Part shown: positions 14,072 to 24,110 of the stretch, one piece after another | How the letters are laid out: each line of letters begins with the position of its first letter | How positions within the stretch are numbered: position 1 is the first letter of the stretch | From: Streptomyces sp. V4I2 | GTDB lineage: Bacteria; Actinomycetota; Actinomycetes; Streptomycetales; Streptomycetaceae | Length of the DNA stretch: 64,000 nt | Assembly (NCBI RefSeq): GCF_030817655.1 | Contig: NZ_JAUSZM010000003.1 | Span: forward strand, 8,494,001-8,558,000 | Direction of reading: 5' to 3' | Program-made: the position numbers and the translations under genes | Notes under the pieces: generated by a model | The model's database searches: none | What the model saw: only the letters and a program-made list of their open reading frames with translations | Told to the model about the DNA's origin: nothing

Positions 14072-16930
14072 ATGAGCGGCATGGCGGCGACAGCGCCGGG
14101 CAGCGCGGGCCGAGCGCTCCCGACGGACGGGCGAGCGGCGGAGTCCGTCCCCCTCCGCCTCGCGGCCGTGTTCCTGCCCGCACCCCTGCCGCGCGAGGGC
14201 CGGATCGCCTTCTGGGACCCGGAAGAGGGGCAGCTGCCCGCCCCCGACACCGAACTCACCGTCGTACGACGACACGGCGCCGGCGTACGCCGCAGGACCG
14301 CCCCCGCGCTCTCGCTCCCCCTCGCCGAGGCCCTGCCGCTGCTCGTCCGCGCCCGGCGCGACCCCGCCGCCCACCCCGCCACCGCCTGCTGGGGCGCCGC
14401 CGCGCTGCACGCGCTGCGGCTCACCGCCCGCGGCCGGCTGCTGCCCGGCCTGACGGCCACCGGCCACGACGCCTGGCGGGCCGGCCCCCTCGACCCGGAC
14501 GACATCGCCCACCTGCGCGCGCTGGCGGCCGCCCTGCCCTACGAAGGGCACGCGGTCCCGCTGCCCGGCCCGGGGGTGATCCGGCTGCCGGAACCGGAAG
14601 CGCTGATGCGCTCCTTCCTGGACGCGGTCGCGGACACCCTGCCCCGCACCCCGGCCGCCGCGTACGCCTCCGGCAAGCCCTTCGCCGCGCGCGAACCGCA
14701 GCGCCTGCCCGGCGCCGCCGACTGGGCGGCCGAGGTCGCCGCCGGCATGGACGCGGGCGTGCGCATCTCACTCCGCCTGGACCTGGCGGCGTACAACCTG
14801 TTCGACGACAGCGGCGACGGGGCGCGCCACGCGGGCGCGGCCATCGCCCAGGTGCACAGCCTCGCCGACCCCACCCTCGTGGTCGACGCGGCGGCCCTGT
14901 GGGCGGGCGACGCGGACGCCGCCTTCGGCTCCCGCGCGCGTGTGGACGCGGCCCTCGCCGTGCGCCGCGCGGCCCGCGTGTGGCCGCCCCTGGACCGCCT
15001 CTCCGAGCAGGACGTGCCCGACGTACTGGCCCTGTCCGACGAGGAGTTGGGCGATCTGCTCGGCGTGGCCGCGACCCGGCTCGCGGCGGCCGGAGTGGCC
15101 GTGCACTGGCCCCGGGACCTGGCGCAGGACCTGACCGCCGCCGCGGTGGTCCGGCCCGCACCCGGCTCGGCGACCGACGGCACCGGCTTCTTCGAGAGCG
15201 AGGAACTGCTCCAGTTCCGCTGGCAGTTGGCGCTCGGCGGCGACCCGCTCAGCGAGGGCGAGATGGACGCGCTCGCCGAGGCCCACCGCCCCGTCGTCCG
15301 CCTGCGGGACCAGTGGGTGCTCGTCGACCCCGCCCTCGTCCGCAAGGCCCGCAAGCGCGAACTGGGCCTGCTCGACCCGGTCGACGCGCTGTCCGTCGCC
15401 CTCACCGGCAGCGCGGAGGTCGACGGCGAGACGGTCGAGGCGGTTCCGGCCGGCGCCCTGGCCACCCTGCGCGACCGCCTGACGGCCGGGGTCCGGCCCG
15501 CCGAGCCGCCGTCCGGCCTGCACGCCACCCTGCGTGACTACCAACTCCGCGGCCTGGCCTGGCTGGACCTCATGACCTCCCTCGGCCTCGGCGGCTGCCT
15601 CGCCGACGACATGGGACTCGGCAAGACGATCACCCTCATCGCCCTGCACCTGCGCCGAGCCCGCGCCGAACCCACACTGGTGGTCTGCCCGGCCTCCCTG
15701 CTCGGCAACTGGCAGCGGGAGATCACCCGGTTCGCACCCGGCGTCCCCGTCCGCCGCTTCCACGGCCCCGAGCGCACCCTGGACGACCTCGACGGCGGCT
15801 TCGTGCTCACGACGTACGGCACCATGCGGTCGGCGGCCCCGCGACTGGCCGAGCAGCGGTGGGGCATGGTCGTCGCGGACGAGGCCCAGCACGTCAAGAA
15901 CCCGTACTCGGCCACGGCGAAGGCCCTGCGCACGATCCCGTCCCCCGCCCGCGTGGCCCTCACCGGCACACCGGTGGAGAACAACCTGTCGGAGCTCTGG
16001 GCCCTGCTGGACTGGACGACACCGGGGCTCCTCGGCCCCCTGAAGTCCTTCCGCGCCCGCCACGCGCGCGCGGTGGAGAACGGCGAGGACGACGAGGCGG
16101 TCGCCCGGCTGGCCCGCCTCGTCCGACCCTTCCTGCTGCGCCGCAAGAAGTCCGACCCCGGCATCGTCCCCGAACTGCCGCCCAAGACGGAGACGGACCA
16201 CCCGGTCCCCCTCACCCGCGAACAGGCCGCGCTGTACGAGGCGGTGGTGCGCGAGTCGATGCTGGCCATCGAGACCGCGCAGGGCATCGGCCGCCGGGGC
16301 CTGGTGCTGAAGCTGCTGGGCGCGCTGAAACAGATCTGCGACCACCCCGCGCTCTACCTGAAGGAGGACGTCCCGACGACGGCCACCGACCGACTGGCCG
16401 CCCGCTCCGGCAAGATGGCCCTGCTGGACGAGTTGCTGGACACGCTCCTCGCCGAGGACGGGTCGGCGATCGTCTTCACGCAGTACGTCGGCATGGCCCG
16501 CCTGATCACCTCCCACCTGACCGCCCGCGCGGTCCCGGTGGACCTCCTGCACGGCGGCACACCGGTGCCCGAGCGCGAACGCATGGTGGACCGCTTCCAG
16601 AACGGGGCGACCCCGGTCCTGGTGCTGTCCTTGAAGGCGGCCGGCACCGGCCTGAACCTCACCCGTGCGGGCCATGTCGTCCACTTCGACCGCTGGTGGA
16701 ACCCGGCCGTCGAGGAACAGGCCACCGACCGCGCCTACCGCATCGGCCAGACCCAGCCCGTCCAGGTCCACCGCCTCATCACCGAGGGCACGGTCGAGGA
16801 CCGCATCGCCGAGATGCTGGAGGCCAAGCGGGCCCTCGCCGACGCGATCCTCGGCTCCGGCGAATCGGCCCTCACGGAATTGACCGACCGCGAACTCACC
16901 GACCTGGTCTCCCTCCGGAGGCCCCAATGA
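14072..16930 (+). CDS. SNF2-family DEAD/DEAH helicase
   Basis: A 952-aa Swi2/Snf2-type ATPase. The N-terminal 480 residues are the bacterial SNF2-associated region. The motor domain starts near residue 490 (LRDYQLRGLAWLDLM) with Walker A DMGLGKT (K518) and Walker B DEAQ (D603, E604). The C-terminal helicase lobe holds FDRWWNPAVEEQATDRAYRI, and the protein ends near VEDRIAEMLEAKR. The start at 14072 follows GGGAGG. It probably remodels DNA-protein complexes during repair or transcription. Its stop overlaps the SWIM gene start (ATGA), a conserved helicase-SWIM pairing. The upstream promoter looks damage-inducible. Confidence 0.93.
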   Translation: MSGMAATAPGSAGRALPTDGRAAESVPLRLAAVFLPAPLPREGRIAFWDPEEGQLPAPDTELTVVRRHGAGVRRRTAPALSLPLAEALPLLVRARRDPAAHPATACWGAAALHALRLTARGRLLPGLTATGHDAWRAGPLDPDDIAHLRALAAALPYEGHAVPLPGPGVIRLPEPEALMRSFLDAVADTLPRTPAAAYASGKPFAAREPQRLPGAADWAAEVAAGMDAGVRISLRLDLAAYNLFDDSGDGARHAGAAIAQVHSLADPTLVVDAAALWAGDADAAFGSRARVDAALAVRRAARVWPPLDRLSEQDVPDVLALSDEELGDLLGVAATRLAAAGVAVHWPRDLAQDLTAAAVVRPAPGSATDGTGFFESEELLQFRWQLALGGDPLSEGEMDALAEAHRPVVRLRDQWVLVDPALVRKARKRELGLLDPVDALSVALTGSAEVDGETVEAVPAGALATLRDRLTAGVRPAEPPSGLHATLRDYQLRGLAWLDLMTSLGLGGCLADDMGLGKTITLIALHLRRARAEPTLVVCPASLLGNWQREITRFAPGVPVRRFHGPERTLDDLDGGFVLTTYGTMRSAAPRLAEQRWGMVVADEAQHVKNPYSATAKALRTIPSPARVALTGTPVENNLSELWALLDWTTPGLLGPLKSFRARHARAVENGEDDEAVARLARLVRPFLLRRKKSDPGIVPELPPKTETDHPVPLTREQAALYEAVVRESMLAIETAQGIGRRGLVLKLLGALKQICDHPALYLKEDVPTTATDRLAARSGKMALLDELLDTLLAEDGSAIVFTQYVGMARLITSHLTARAVPVDLLHGGTPVPERERMVDRFQNGATPVLVLSLKAAGTGLNLTRAGHVVHFDRWWNPAVEEQATDRAYRIGQTQPVQVHRLITEGTVEDRIAEMLEAKRALADAILGSGESALTELTDRELTDLVSLRRPQ

Positions 16931-19211
16931 CCCCCACTCCCGCCGACCGGGCACGGCGCGCACTCCAGGAGGCCCGGGAGCGCGCCGCCGACCGCGGAGC
17001 GGCGGATGCCGAGCAGCGACGGGCGCCGCAGGAGGCCGGGGTCTCGGAGGAAGGCACGGCACCCGCGGAGGCGGGGGAACGTGGGAGAGCTGGGGAGCAG
17101 GAAGCTGCGGCGCCGGTGGACGGCGGAGCGCCTGGGACGGAGGCGAGGCCCGGGGCGGAGACGGTGCGCGCGAGGCAGACGGTGCCTGGGACGCCGGCGG
17201 GTCCCGAGGCGGAGACGGTGCCTGGGACGGAGGCGGGGCCTGGGACGGGGGCGGGGCCTGGGGCGGAGACGGTTTCCGACCAGGCTCCGGCGGCTCAGGC
17301 TCGGCCGGGTGACGTGGCCCGTGACGCGCTTCGCAGGGCGATCGCCGCCAGACGAGGTCGGGCCGCGGACGCCGATGACGCAGACCGAGTCGACGACAGG
17401 GCAGCGCCGGAGGCGGGCACCGGCAGCGCGTCCGACAGCGAGGCCGATGGGCCGGCCCGGGACGCGTTCGGTGGTGCCGACGGCGGTACTTCAGGCAGCT
17501 CGGCGCGGGAGTCATCGGCCGGTGGCGAAGCGGACCGTTCAGGCATGCGTCCCGCGGACGTCGCACGCGAGGCGTTGCGTGCGGCCCGCGACACGGCGCG
17601 GCGGGCTCGGGCGGACGCCGTGACCCAGGAGAAGGAGACCGCACGACGAGCGGCCCGCCCCACCCCGCCCGCCGCCTCCCCGGCTCGTGGCGCCGCGTCC
17701 GGCCGGGCCGCCGACCGCCGGGCGCGTGACGTACGGGAGTTGCTGGCCGACGCCTTCCGGATGCCGGCCGAGGAGCCGGGAGACAGCGACTTTTCGGAGG
17801 AGGGGTTCGACAGCGCAGGATCGCCCGCGCCCTCAACTGCCATGAGCCCGGCGGATTCTGCCGACGACACGACGAGGCCCGCCCCGCCGCTCCCCGCCCC
17901 CAACCCCGCGACCCCACCCGCACCACCACCCCACCGCCCCCCTTCCATGGCCGCCCCCGGCCGTGACGGCGACTTGCGTCGCACCTTCCCCGCCTTCACG
18001 CCCCGCCCCTCCGACGGCACCGGATTCGCCGAGACCTGGTGGGGCAACGCGTGGGTCGCCGCGCTGGAAGAGGGAGCGCTGGATGCCAAGCGGCTGGCGC
18101 GCGGCAGGGGATACGCCGAGCAGGGGAACGTGGACGCCATCACGGTGACTCCCGGCCTGGTGCTCGCGTACGTGCAGGGCAGCCGCCCCCGGCCGTACCG
18201 CGTGCAGGTGCGGTTGCGCACGCTCGACGACGCCGACTGGGAGCGGTTCCTGGACAGTGCCGCCGAGCGGCCGGGACACATCGCCGCGCTGCTCGACAAG
18301 GAGATGCCCCAGGCGCTCGCCGAGAGCGGCGTGCGGCTGCTCCCGGGCCCCGGCGACCTCGAACCGCAGTGCAGTTGCCCGGACCGAGGTCACCCCTGCA
18401 AGCACGCCGCCGCGCTCTGCTACCAGACCGCCCGACTGCTCGACGCCGACCCCTTCGTGCTGCTCCTGCTGCGCGGCCGCGGCGAACGGGACCTGCTCGA
18501 CGCCCTGTCCCGGCTGAGCGCCACCCGCGCGGCCCGTGCCGCACAGGACCAGGGACCCGCTCCGCTGCCCGGCATACGGGCCAGTGACGCCCTCGCGCCC
18601 CGCAGACTCCCGCCCCTCCCGACGCCTCTGCCCCCGCCCCCGCATCCCGAGCAGCCCCCGGTGTATCCCGCGGCCCCGGGCGGCCCGGACCCCTTCGCGC
18701 TGGACCAGTTGGCGACCGACGCGGCGGCCCGCGCCCACGCGCTGCTCGCCACCGGCCGGGACCCGGTCGGCGAACTGACTCTGTGGCAGGACGCGGTACG
18801 GCTCGCCGCGGCCCGCCCCGGCTCAGGCCTCACCGCAGGCACCCGCGCCCTCTACGCGGCACTCGCCTCCGCCGCCGGCCGTACCCCGTCCGAACTGGCC
18901 CGCGCGGTCGCCGCCTGGCGGCAGGGCGGACTGGAGGGCCTCGCCGTCCTCGAAGAGCCCTGGGACCCGCCGGCCGGCCGTTTCGACCGTGCCCGCGCCC
19001 CCTCCTCCTCGCCGCCGACCTCCCCGCCTTCCGCCCCTGGCACAACCACCTCACCCACCCCCGCGGCCATGTCCAGCTCCGCCTCGGCCGCGACGGCCTG
19101 TGGTACGCCTACGAGTCCGAGCCGGGCCACGACGACTGGTGGCCCCGCGGCACCCCCGACCTGGACCCGGTCGGCGCCCTCACGGGCCTCGGCACACCGA
19201 GCGACCTGTGA
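16927..19211 (+). CDS. SWIM zinc-finger protein, with a frameshift near the C-terminus
   Basis: A protein of about 760 codons translationally coupled to the SNF2 helicase. Residues 1-345 are Ala/Glu/Gly/Pro-rich low-complexity sequence with PGTEAGPGTGAGPGAETV-like repeats. The conserved part then begins (FAETWWGNAWVAALEEGALD) and contains the SWIM finger C482-x-C484-x6-C491-x-H493 (CSCPDRGHPCKH). Near 18998-19002 a run of five C has lost one base. Downstream, the +1 frame encodes the expected ending (AADLPAFRPWHNHLTHPRGH, WYAYESEPGHDDWWPRG) to 19211, while the uncorrected frame reads Ser/Thr/Pro junk to 19254. The change may be a sequencing error, a true frameshift or slippage. Confidence 0.85.
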
Positions 19212-19339
19212 CCCCGACCGCCCCCGGCCGACTCCCCGCGGCCCCCTCCCGTGAAGGCCGTGTGAGAGTTCCCCGCTGATGTGCGGGAGGCAGGTGTGGG
19301 GAGTGGGGGCCCAGCGGTCGGCCCGCAAGAAAAGGCGGT

Positions 19340-19345
19340 TAGCGT
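19340..19345 (+). promoter_or_regulatory. -10 element for leaderless PcaL-like mRNA
   Basis: TAGCGT ends 6 nt before the GTG at 19352. The intervening GGAGCG is too close to serve as a ribosome site. Confidence 0.45.
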
Positions 19346-19351
19346 GGAGCG

Positions 19352-20656
19352 GTGAGTGAGACGAAGACCCCTGCCCTCCAGTACCGCTTCGACGGTCCGG
19401 AAGACGCCCCGGTGCTCATCCTCGGCCCCTCGCTCGGTACCACGTGGCACATGTGGGACCGGCAGGTCCCCGAGCTGGCCAAGCAGTGGCGTGTCTTCCG
19501 TTTCGACCTGCCCGGGCACGGCGGCGCCCCCGCCTACCCGGCCGGCTCGGTCGCCGACCTGAGCACCCGGCTGCTGGCCACCCTCGACGCACTCGGTGTG
19601 CAGCGCTTCGGCTACGCGGGCTGCGCCCTCGGCGGCGCGGTCGGTATCGAGCTGGCCCTGCGCCACCCCGAGCGCGTCGCCTCGCTCGCGTTGATCGCGG
19701 CCTCGCCGCGCTTCGGCACGGCCGACGAGTTCCGGCAGAGAGGGGTGATAGTGCGGACGAACGGGCTCGATCCCATCGCCCGGACCTCCCCCGAACGCTG
19801 GTTCACCGGCGGGTTCGCCGCCGCGCAGCCCGCGATCACCGAGTGGGCGGTGCAGATGGTGCGAACCACCGACCCCGGCTGCTACATCGCGGCCTGCGAG
19901 GCGCTGGCCTCGTTCGACGTGCGGTCCGAGCTGGCCCGTGTCGGCGTCCCGACCCTCGTCCTCGTCGGCTCGGACGACCAGGTCACCGGCCCCGCCGAGG
20001 CCCGCACACTGGTCGCGGGCATCCCGGACGCCCGGCTCGCCGTCGTCCCCGGCGCCTCCCACCTGGTGCCGGTGGAGCAGCCCGCCGCCGTCACCGACCT
20101 CCTGGTGCGGCACTTCTCCACCGCCTGGCAGCCCGCCTTCGACTCGACCACGGGCCAGATGGCGGCGATCGTGGCGCCCCCGGCCAAGCCGGTCCTGTCC
20201 GCCGCGCCGCCGCAGCCCGCGCCCCGCGCCGAGATCGCCCCGGCCGCCGTGGAAGCCCCCCAGGGCCTGGGGCGCCCCGACCCGTACGACGCCGGCCTCA
20301 AGGTCCGCAGGGAGGTACTCGGCGACGCGCACGTCGACCGGGCGCTGGCGCAGGCCGACGAGTTCTCGGGCGACTTCCAGGAGTTCATCACCCGCTACGC
20401 CTGGGGCGAGATCTGGGACCGGCCCGGCCTCGACCGGCGCTCCCGCAGCTGTGTCACCCTCACCGCCCTGGTCGCCGGCGGCCACCTGGAGGAGCTCGCC
20501 TTCCACACCCGCGCCGCCCTGCGCAACGGCCTCACCCCGGCCGAGATCAAGGAGGTGCTGCTGCAGGCGGCCGTCTACTGCGGCGTACCGGCGGCGAACA
20601 GCGCGTTCAAGGTGGCCCAGCAGGTCATCCGCGAGGAGACGACCCCGACCGAGTGA
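19352..20656 (+). CDS. 3-oxoadipate enol-lactonase / 4-carboxymuconolactone decarboxylase fusion (PcaL-like)
   Basis: A 434-aa two-domain protein. Residues 1-265 form an alpha/beta hydrolase of the PcaD type (FDLPGHGGAPAYPAG). Residues 310-430 form a PcaC/CMD domain (GLKVRREVLGDAHVDRAL, YAWGEIWDRPGLDRRSRS, EIKEVLLQAAVYCG). A Pro/Ala linker joins them. In the beta-ketoadipate pathway these act on consecutive intermediates. The expected nucleophile elbow GxSxG reads GCALG, with A92 where Ser is normal, while a likely acid (GSDDQV) and His (GASHLVP) remain. No other pca genes are nearby. It may be a divergent paralogue whose hydrolase half is inactive. Confidence 0.85.
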   Translation: MSETKTPALQYRFDGPEDAPVLILGPSLGTTWHMWDRQVPELAKQWRVFRFDLPGHGGAPAYPAGSVADLSTRLLATLDALGVQRFGYAGCALGGAVGIELALRHPERVASLALIAASPRFGTADEFRQRGVIVRTNGLDPIARTSPERWFTGGFAAAQPAITEWAVQMVRTTDPGCYIAACEALASFDVRSELARVGVPTLVLVGSDDQVTGPAEARTLVAGIPDARLAVVPGASHLVPVEQPAAVTDLLVRHFSTAWQPAFDSTTGQMAAIVAPPAKPVLSAAPPQPAPRAEIAPAAVEAPQGLGRPDPYDAGLKVRREVLGDAHVDRALAQADEFSGDFQEFITRYAWGEIWDRPGLDRRSRSCVTLTALVAGGHLEELAFHTRAALRNGLTPAEIKEVLLQAAVYCGVPAANSAFKVAQQVIREETTPTE

Positions 20657-20690
20657 CCGCACGTACCGGGCCGCGGGCAGGATGGACTCC

Positions 20691-21326
20691 ATGAAACTCA
20701 CGAAGAAGTCGCACTCCTGCGTCCGCCTCGAGAAGGACGGGCGGACGCTCGTGCTCGATCCCGGGGGATTCAGCGAGGAGGACGCCGCGGTCGGCGCGGA
20801 CGCCGTCCTCGTCACGCACGAGCACCCCGACCACTTCAACGAGGGGCGGCTGCGGGCCGCCATGGAGGCCAACCCGGCCGCCGAGATCTGGACCCTCAGG
20901 TCGGTCGCGGAGAAGATCTCCGCCGCCTTCCCGGGCCGCGTCCACACCGTCGGACACGGCGACACCTTCACCGCCGCCGGCTTCGACGTCCAGGTCCACG
21001 GCGAACTGCACGCCGTGATCCACCCGGACATCCCGCGCATCACCAACGTCGGCTACCTCGTCGACGACGGCAGGGTCTTCCACCCCGGCGACGCCCTCAC
21101 CGTCCCCGACCACGCGGTGGAGACGCTGATGCTCCCGGTGATGGCCCCCTGGAGCAAGATCTCCGAGGTCATCGACTACGTCCGCGAGCTCAGGCCGCAA
21201 CGCGCGTACGACATCCACGACGCCCTCCTCACCGACCTCGCCCGCCCGATCTACGACCGTCAGATCGGCGCCCTGGGCGGCACGGACCACCTGCGCCTGA
21301 CGCCGGGGGAAGCGGCCGAGCTCTGA
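20691..21326 (+). CDS. MBL-fold metallo-hydrolase
   Basis: A 211-aa metallo-beta-lactamase-fold protein of the UlaG/YtnP-like short group: metal motif THEHPDHF, a second ligand region GELHAVIH, FHPGDALTVPD, and a C-terminal IHDALLT histidine. Substrate unknown. The ATG at 20691 is preferred. CAGGAT lies 7 nt before it, compatible with a leaderless message, and an ATG three codons earlier is possible. It lies 34 bp after the PcaL-like gene on the same strand. Confidence 0.88.
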   Translation: MKLTKKSHSCVRLEKDGRTLVLDPGGFSEEDAAVGADAVLVTHEHPDHFNEGRLRAAMEANPAAEIWTLRSVAEKISAAFPGRVHTVGHGDTFTAAGFDVQVHGELHAVIHPDIPRITNVGYLVDDGRVFHPGDALTVPDHAVETLMLPVMAPWSKISEVIDYVRELRPQRAYDIHDALLTDLARPIYDRQIGALGGTDHLRLTPGEAAEL

Positions 21327-21341
21327 ACCGGCCGTCGAGGA

Positions 21342-21364
21342 CTGTCAGACCCGCCCGGTAAGTT
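21342..21364 (+). promoter_or_regulatory. RecA-independent DNA-damage type promoter before exonuclease III
   Basis: CTGTCAGAC (21342-21350), an 8-nt spacer and TAAGTT (21359-21364), followed 7 nt later by the ATG. It has the same architecture as the promoter at 14005, and the mRNA would be leaderless. Confidence 0.55.
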
Positions 21365-21371
21365 GTCGGAC

Positions 21372-22151
21372 ATGCGCATCGCGACCTGGAACGTGAACTC
21401 GATCACCGCCCGCCTGCCGAGGCTCCTGGCCTGGCTGGAGAGCAGCGGCACCGACGTGCTGTGCCTCCAGGAGGCCAAGGTCGCCGAGGAGCAGTTCCCG
21501 CTCGACCAGCTGCGCGAGCTGGGCTACGAGGCGGCGGTGCACGCCACCGGCCGGTGGAACGGCGTGGCGGTGCTCTCCCGCGTCGGCCTGAAGGACGTGG
21601 TCAAGGGCCTGCCCGGCGACCCCGGCTTCGACGGCGCCCCGGAGCCCCGCGCCATCTCGGCGACCTGCGGCCCGGTCCGCGTCTGGTCGGTCTACGTGCC
21701 GAACGGCCGCGAGGTGGACCACCCGCACTACGCCTACAAGCTCCAGTGGTTCGAGGCCCTGAAGGCGGCCGTCGCCGGTGACGCGGGAGGCAGCCGCCCG
21801 TTCGCGGTGCTGGGCGACTACAACGTGGCCCCGACGGACGACGACGTGTACGACAGGTCCGCCTTCGAGGGCTCCACCCACGTCACCCCCGCCGAGCGCG
21901 CCGCCCTGGCCTCCCTGCGCGAGGCGGGCCTGTCCGACGTGGTCCCGCGGCCCCTGAAGTACGAGCACCCCTTCACGTACTGGGACTACCGCCAGCTCTG
22001 CTTCCCCAAGAACCGCGGCATGCGCATCGACCTGGTGTACGGCAACGAGCCGTTCGCCAAGGCGGTCACCGACGCGTACGTGGACCGCGAGGAGCGCAAG
22101 GGCAAGGGAGCCTCGGACCACGCGCCGGTGGTCGTGGACCTGGAGGTGTAG
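21372..22151 (+). CDS. xth: Exodeoxyribonuclease III / AP endonuclease
   Basis: A 259-aa EEP-fold nuclease. Catalytic signatures are TWNVNSITAR at the N-terminus, LCLQEAKV (metal Glu), VPNGREVDHPHYAYK, GDYNVAPTDDDVYD (Asp/Asn), FTYWDYR and the final GASDHAPVV (Asp-His). It cuts 5' of abasic sites and degrades 3' ends in base-excision repair. Full length for the family. The start lies 7 nt downstream of a damage-type promoter -10. Confidence 0.95.
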   Translation: MRIATWNVNSITARLPRLLAWLESSGTDVLCLQEAKVAEEQFPLDQLRELGYEAAVHATGRWNGVAVLSRVGLKDVVKGLPGDPGFDGAPEPRAISATCGPVRVWSVYVPNGREVDHPHYAYKLQWFEALKAAVAGDAGGSRPFAVLGDYNVAPTDDDVYDRSAFEGSTHVTPAERAALASLREAGLSDVVPRPLKYEHPFTYWDYRQLCFPKNRGMRIDLVYGNEPFAKAVTDAYVDREERKGKGASDHAPVVVDLEV

Positions 22152-22168
22152 TCACCCGGCGAGCAGCC

Positions 22169-23938
22169 TCAGGTCCCGAGCAGCCTCAGATCCACCGACC
22201 GAGCCAGCGCCGCCAGCCCCGCGTCACCCGGATGCAGATGGTCCCCGCTGTCGAAGGCGGGCAGCAGCCGCGCGGGGTGCACGGGGTCGCGCAGCACCGC
22301 GTCGAAGTCGAGCAGGCCGTCGAACTCGCCGGTGCTGCGGAGCCACGCGTTGACCGTGCCCCGCTCGCCGTCGACGGCCGGCGTGCAGCGCGCCTCGCCC
22401 GCGCACGGCAGGATCGTCGCCGCCAGCATCCGCAGCCCCCGAGCGTGCCCCCGCGCGGCGAGCTCCCGCAGTCCCGCGATCACCTGCTCCGCCGTGGCAC
22501 CCCACCGCACGTCGTTGACGCCCTCGAACACGACCGCCGTACGCGCGGACGTCTGCGCGAGGACGTCCCGGTCGAACCGGTTCAGCGCACTCACCCCGCC
22601 GGTGTCCGCGGAGACCCCGTCCCCGGGATACCGGTCGGCGACCACACGGTTCGCGGAGATCCCCTGGTTCAGCACCCCATAGTGCGGGACCACATTCTGG
22701 GCCAGCAGACGGGTCGCCAGCACATTGGGCCACCGCCGGTTGGCATCCACCGTGGACCTGTCCCCGTCGGTGATCGAGTCCCCGAGCAGCACCACCGAAC
22801 CCGGCCCGCCGCCCACGTCCACACCGGTCAGCAGCGGCCAGCTCGTCACCACCGAGGTGTACGCCGCCGGGGATCCGTCCGCCGCGTGATCGCCCGGCTC
22901 GCTCAGGTACGACCGCTGCGCCGCGAGCCGGTGCACCGGCGCCGCGGACACGGAATCCGGCAGACGGAAGCTCACCAGCAGATCGGCATCCGCCGGCACC
23001 GCGAAGTCGAACGGATCGCTGAACGCCTGCGCCCCTGCGGGGATCTCGACACCCGCCGCACCCAGGAAGGACACCGGCAGCGGCGCGTCCCGCGCCGCCG
23101 CGCCCTCCGCCCGCACCGCCACCGTCGCGCTCCCGATCCGTACCGGCGCCGCGGCGAAGGTGTTGTCGAACCGCAGCCGCACCCGTGGCCCGCCCGCCGA
23201 CGTGTGCACCACAAGCCTGAGCGTCCGGTCCGACCACGGCCCCACGGCCGGGTAGCCGGAGGTCGCGGCCGCCCAGCTCCCCGTCCAGCCGGGCGTGGCG
23301 GCGGCCCGCACCGACAGCGCGAACACATGCAGGTCGGTCGCGTCCGGCAGCCGTACCGAGACCACTGGGCGCCCCGGCAGGATCGGCACTGTCACGACGT
23401 ACAGCCGTGCCTGCTCGGCGAGTTGGCCGACAGGTGTGTTGATGTGCGGCAGTGCCACCGCCTTGGTGGCGAGCGGGCCGCGGCGCCAGTCGGGGGCGGT
23501 CAGCAGGTACGGGGAGCGGGTGCCGTCGGCGTACGCGACCGTGCCCGTGCCGGTCACCGGCATGCCGGCCGTGCCCGCGATCAGGAAGGCGAGCGCGTCA
23601 CCGCTGCCGTCCACCCGGACGTCCTGCCCGCCGGCCCGCACGTTGTCCGGCTCGCCTGGCGCGCGCCGAGGCCAGGTGAGCCGCGCCGCCTGCACGGTCA
23701 GCGCGCGACCCGGCGTCCAGCCCGCGGCCGCCAGATCCCGCGCCGACAGGGAGGCGCCCGAGCCGTCGAAGTCCGCCTCGCCCGGCCGGGCGTCGGCACT
23801 GACGGCCGCGTTGTCGAAGAGCCGCTCCAGCGGGACAGGTGCCACCCGGCTTCCGGGGACCGCCGACGCGGCGCTGTCCGGCAGGAGGGCCGCGAGCAGG
23901 GCCAGGACGACCGCACCACCCACCAGGCATCGGCGCAC
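22169..23938 (-). CDS. Secreted SGNH/GDSL-family hydrolase
   Basis: A 589-aa protein with a Sec signal peptide (MRRCLVGGAVVLALLAALLP..SAASA). Next comes an N-terminal beta-sandwich module found at actinobacterial glycosidases (GASLSARDLAAAGWTPG, PDNVRAGGQ), then a middle domain and a C-terminal SGNH esterase domain. Blocks are GDSITDG (nucleophile Ser), NQGISANRV, GVNDVRWG and the Asp-His pair in DHLHPGD. It probably deacetylates or de-esterifies extracellular polysaccharide or lipid. The GTG start has AAGGAG upstream. It is convergent with xth. Confidence 0.9.
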   Translation of the reverse strand: MRRCLVGGAVVLALLAALLPDSAASAVPGSRVAPVPLERLFDNAAVSADARPGEADFDGSGASLSARDLAAAGWTPGRALTVQAARLTWPRRAPGEPDNVRAGGQDVRVDGSGDALAFLIAGTAGMPVTGTGTVAYADGTRSPYLLTAPDWRRGPLATKAVALPHINTPVGQLAEQARLYVVTVPILPGRPVVSVRLPDATDLHVFALSVRAAATPGWTGSWAAATSGYPAVGPWSDRTLRLVVHTSAGGPRVRLRFDNTFAAAPVRIGSATVAVRAEGAAARDAPLPVSFLGAAGVEIPAGAQAFSDPFDFAVPADADLLVSFRLPDSVSAAPVHRLAAQRSYLSEPGDHAADGSPAAYTSVVTSWPLLTGVDVGGGPGSVVLLGDSITDGDRSTVDANRRWPNVLATRLLAQNVVPHYGVLNQGISANRVVADRYPGDGVSADTGGVSALNRFDRDVLAQTSARTAVVFEGVNDVRWGATAEQVIAGLRELAARGHARGLRMLAATILPCAGEARCTPAVDGERGTVNAWLRSTGEFDGLLDFDAVLRDPVHPARLLPAFDSGDHLHPGDAGLAALARSVDLRLLGT

Positions 23939-24110
23939 GACCGACTCCTTCCGATCACCACCCGCTCACGACGAGACGGACGCGTCGCGAAGCCGAAGAG
24001 ACACCAGTGACAGGTCAACGAGCCGGGCGCGAACTCGGTGTGCAGCCGACCGGAATCGATGGCCCGCGCGCCTGTGGTGCGCACGGGGGTACGAATGACA
24101 CGCTGGGCAT

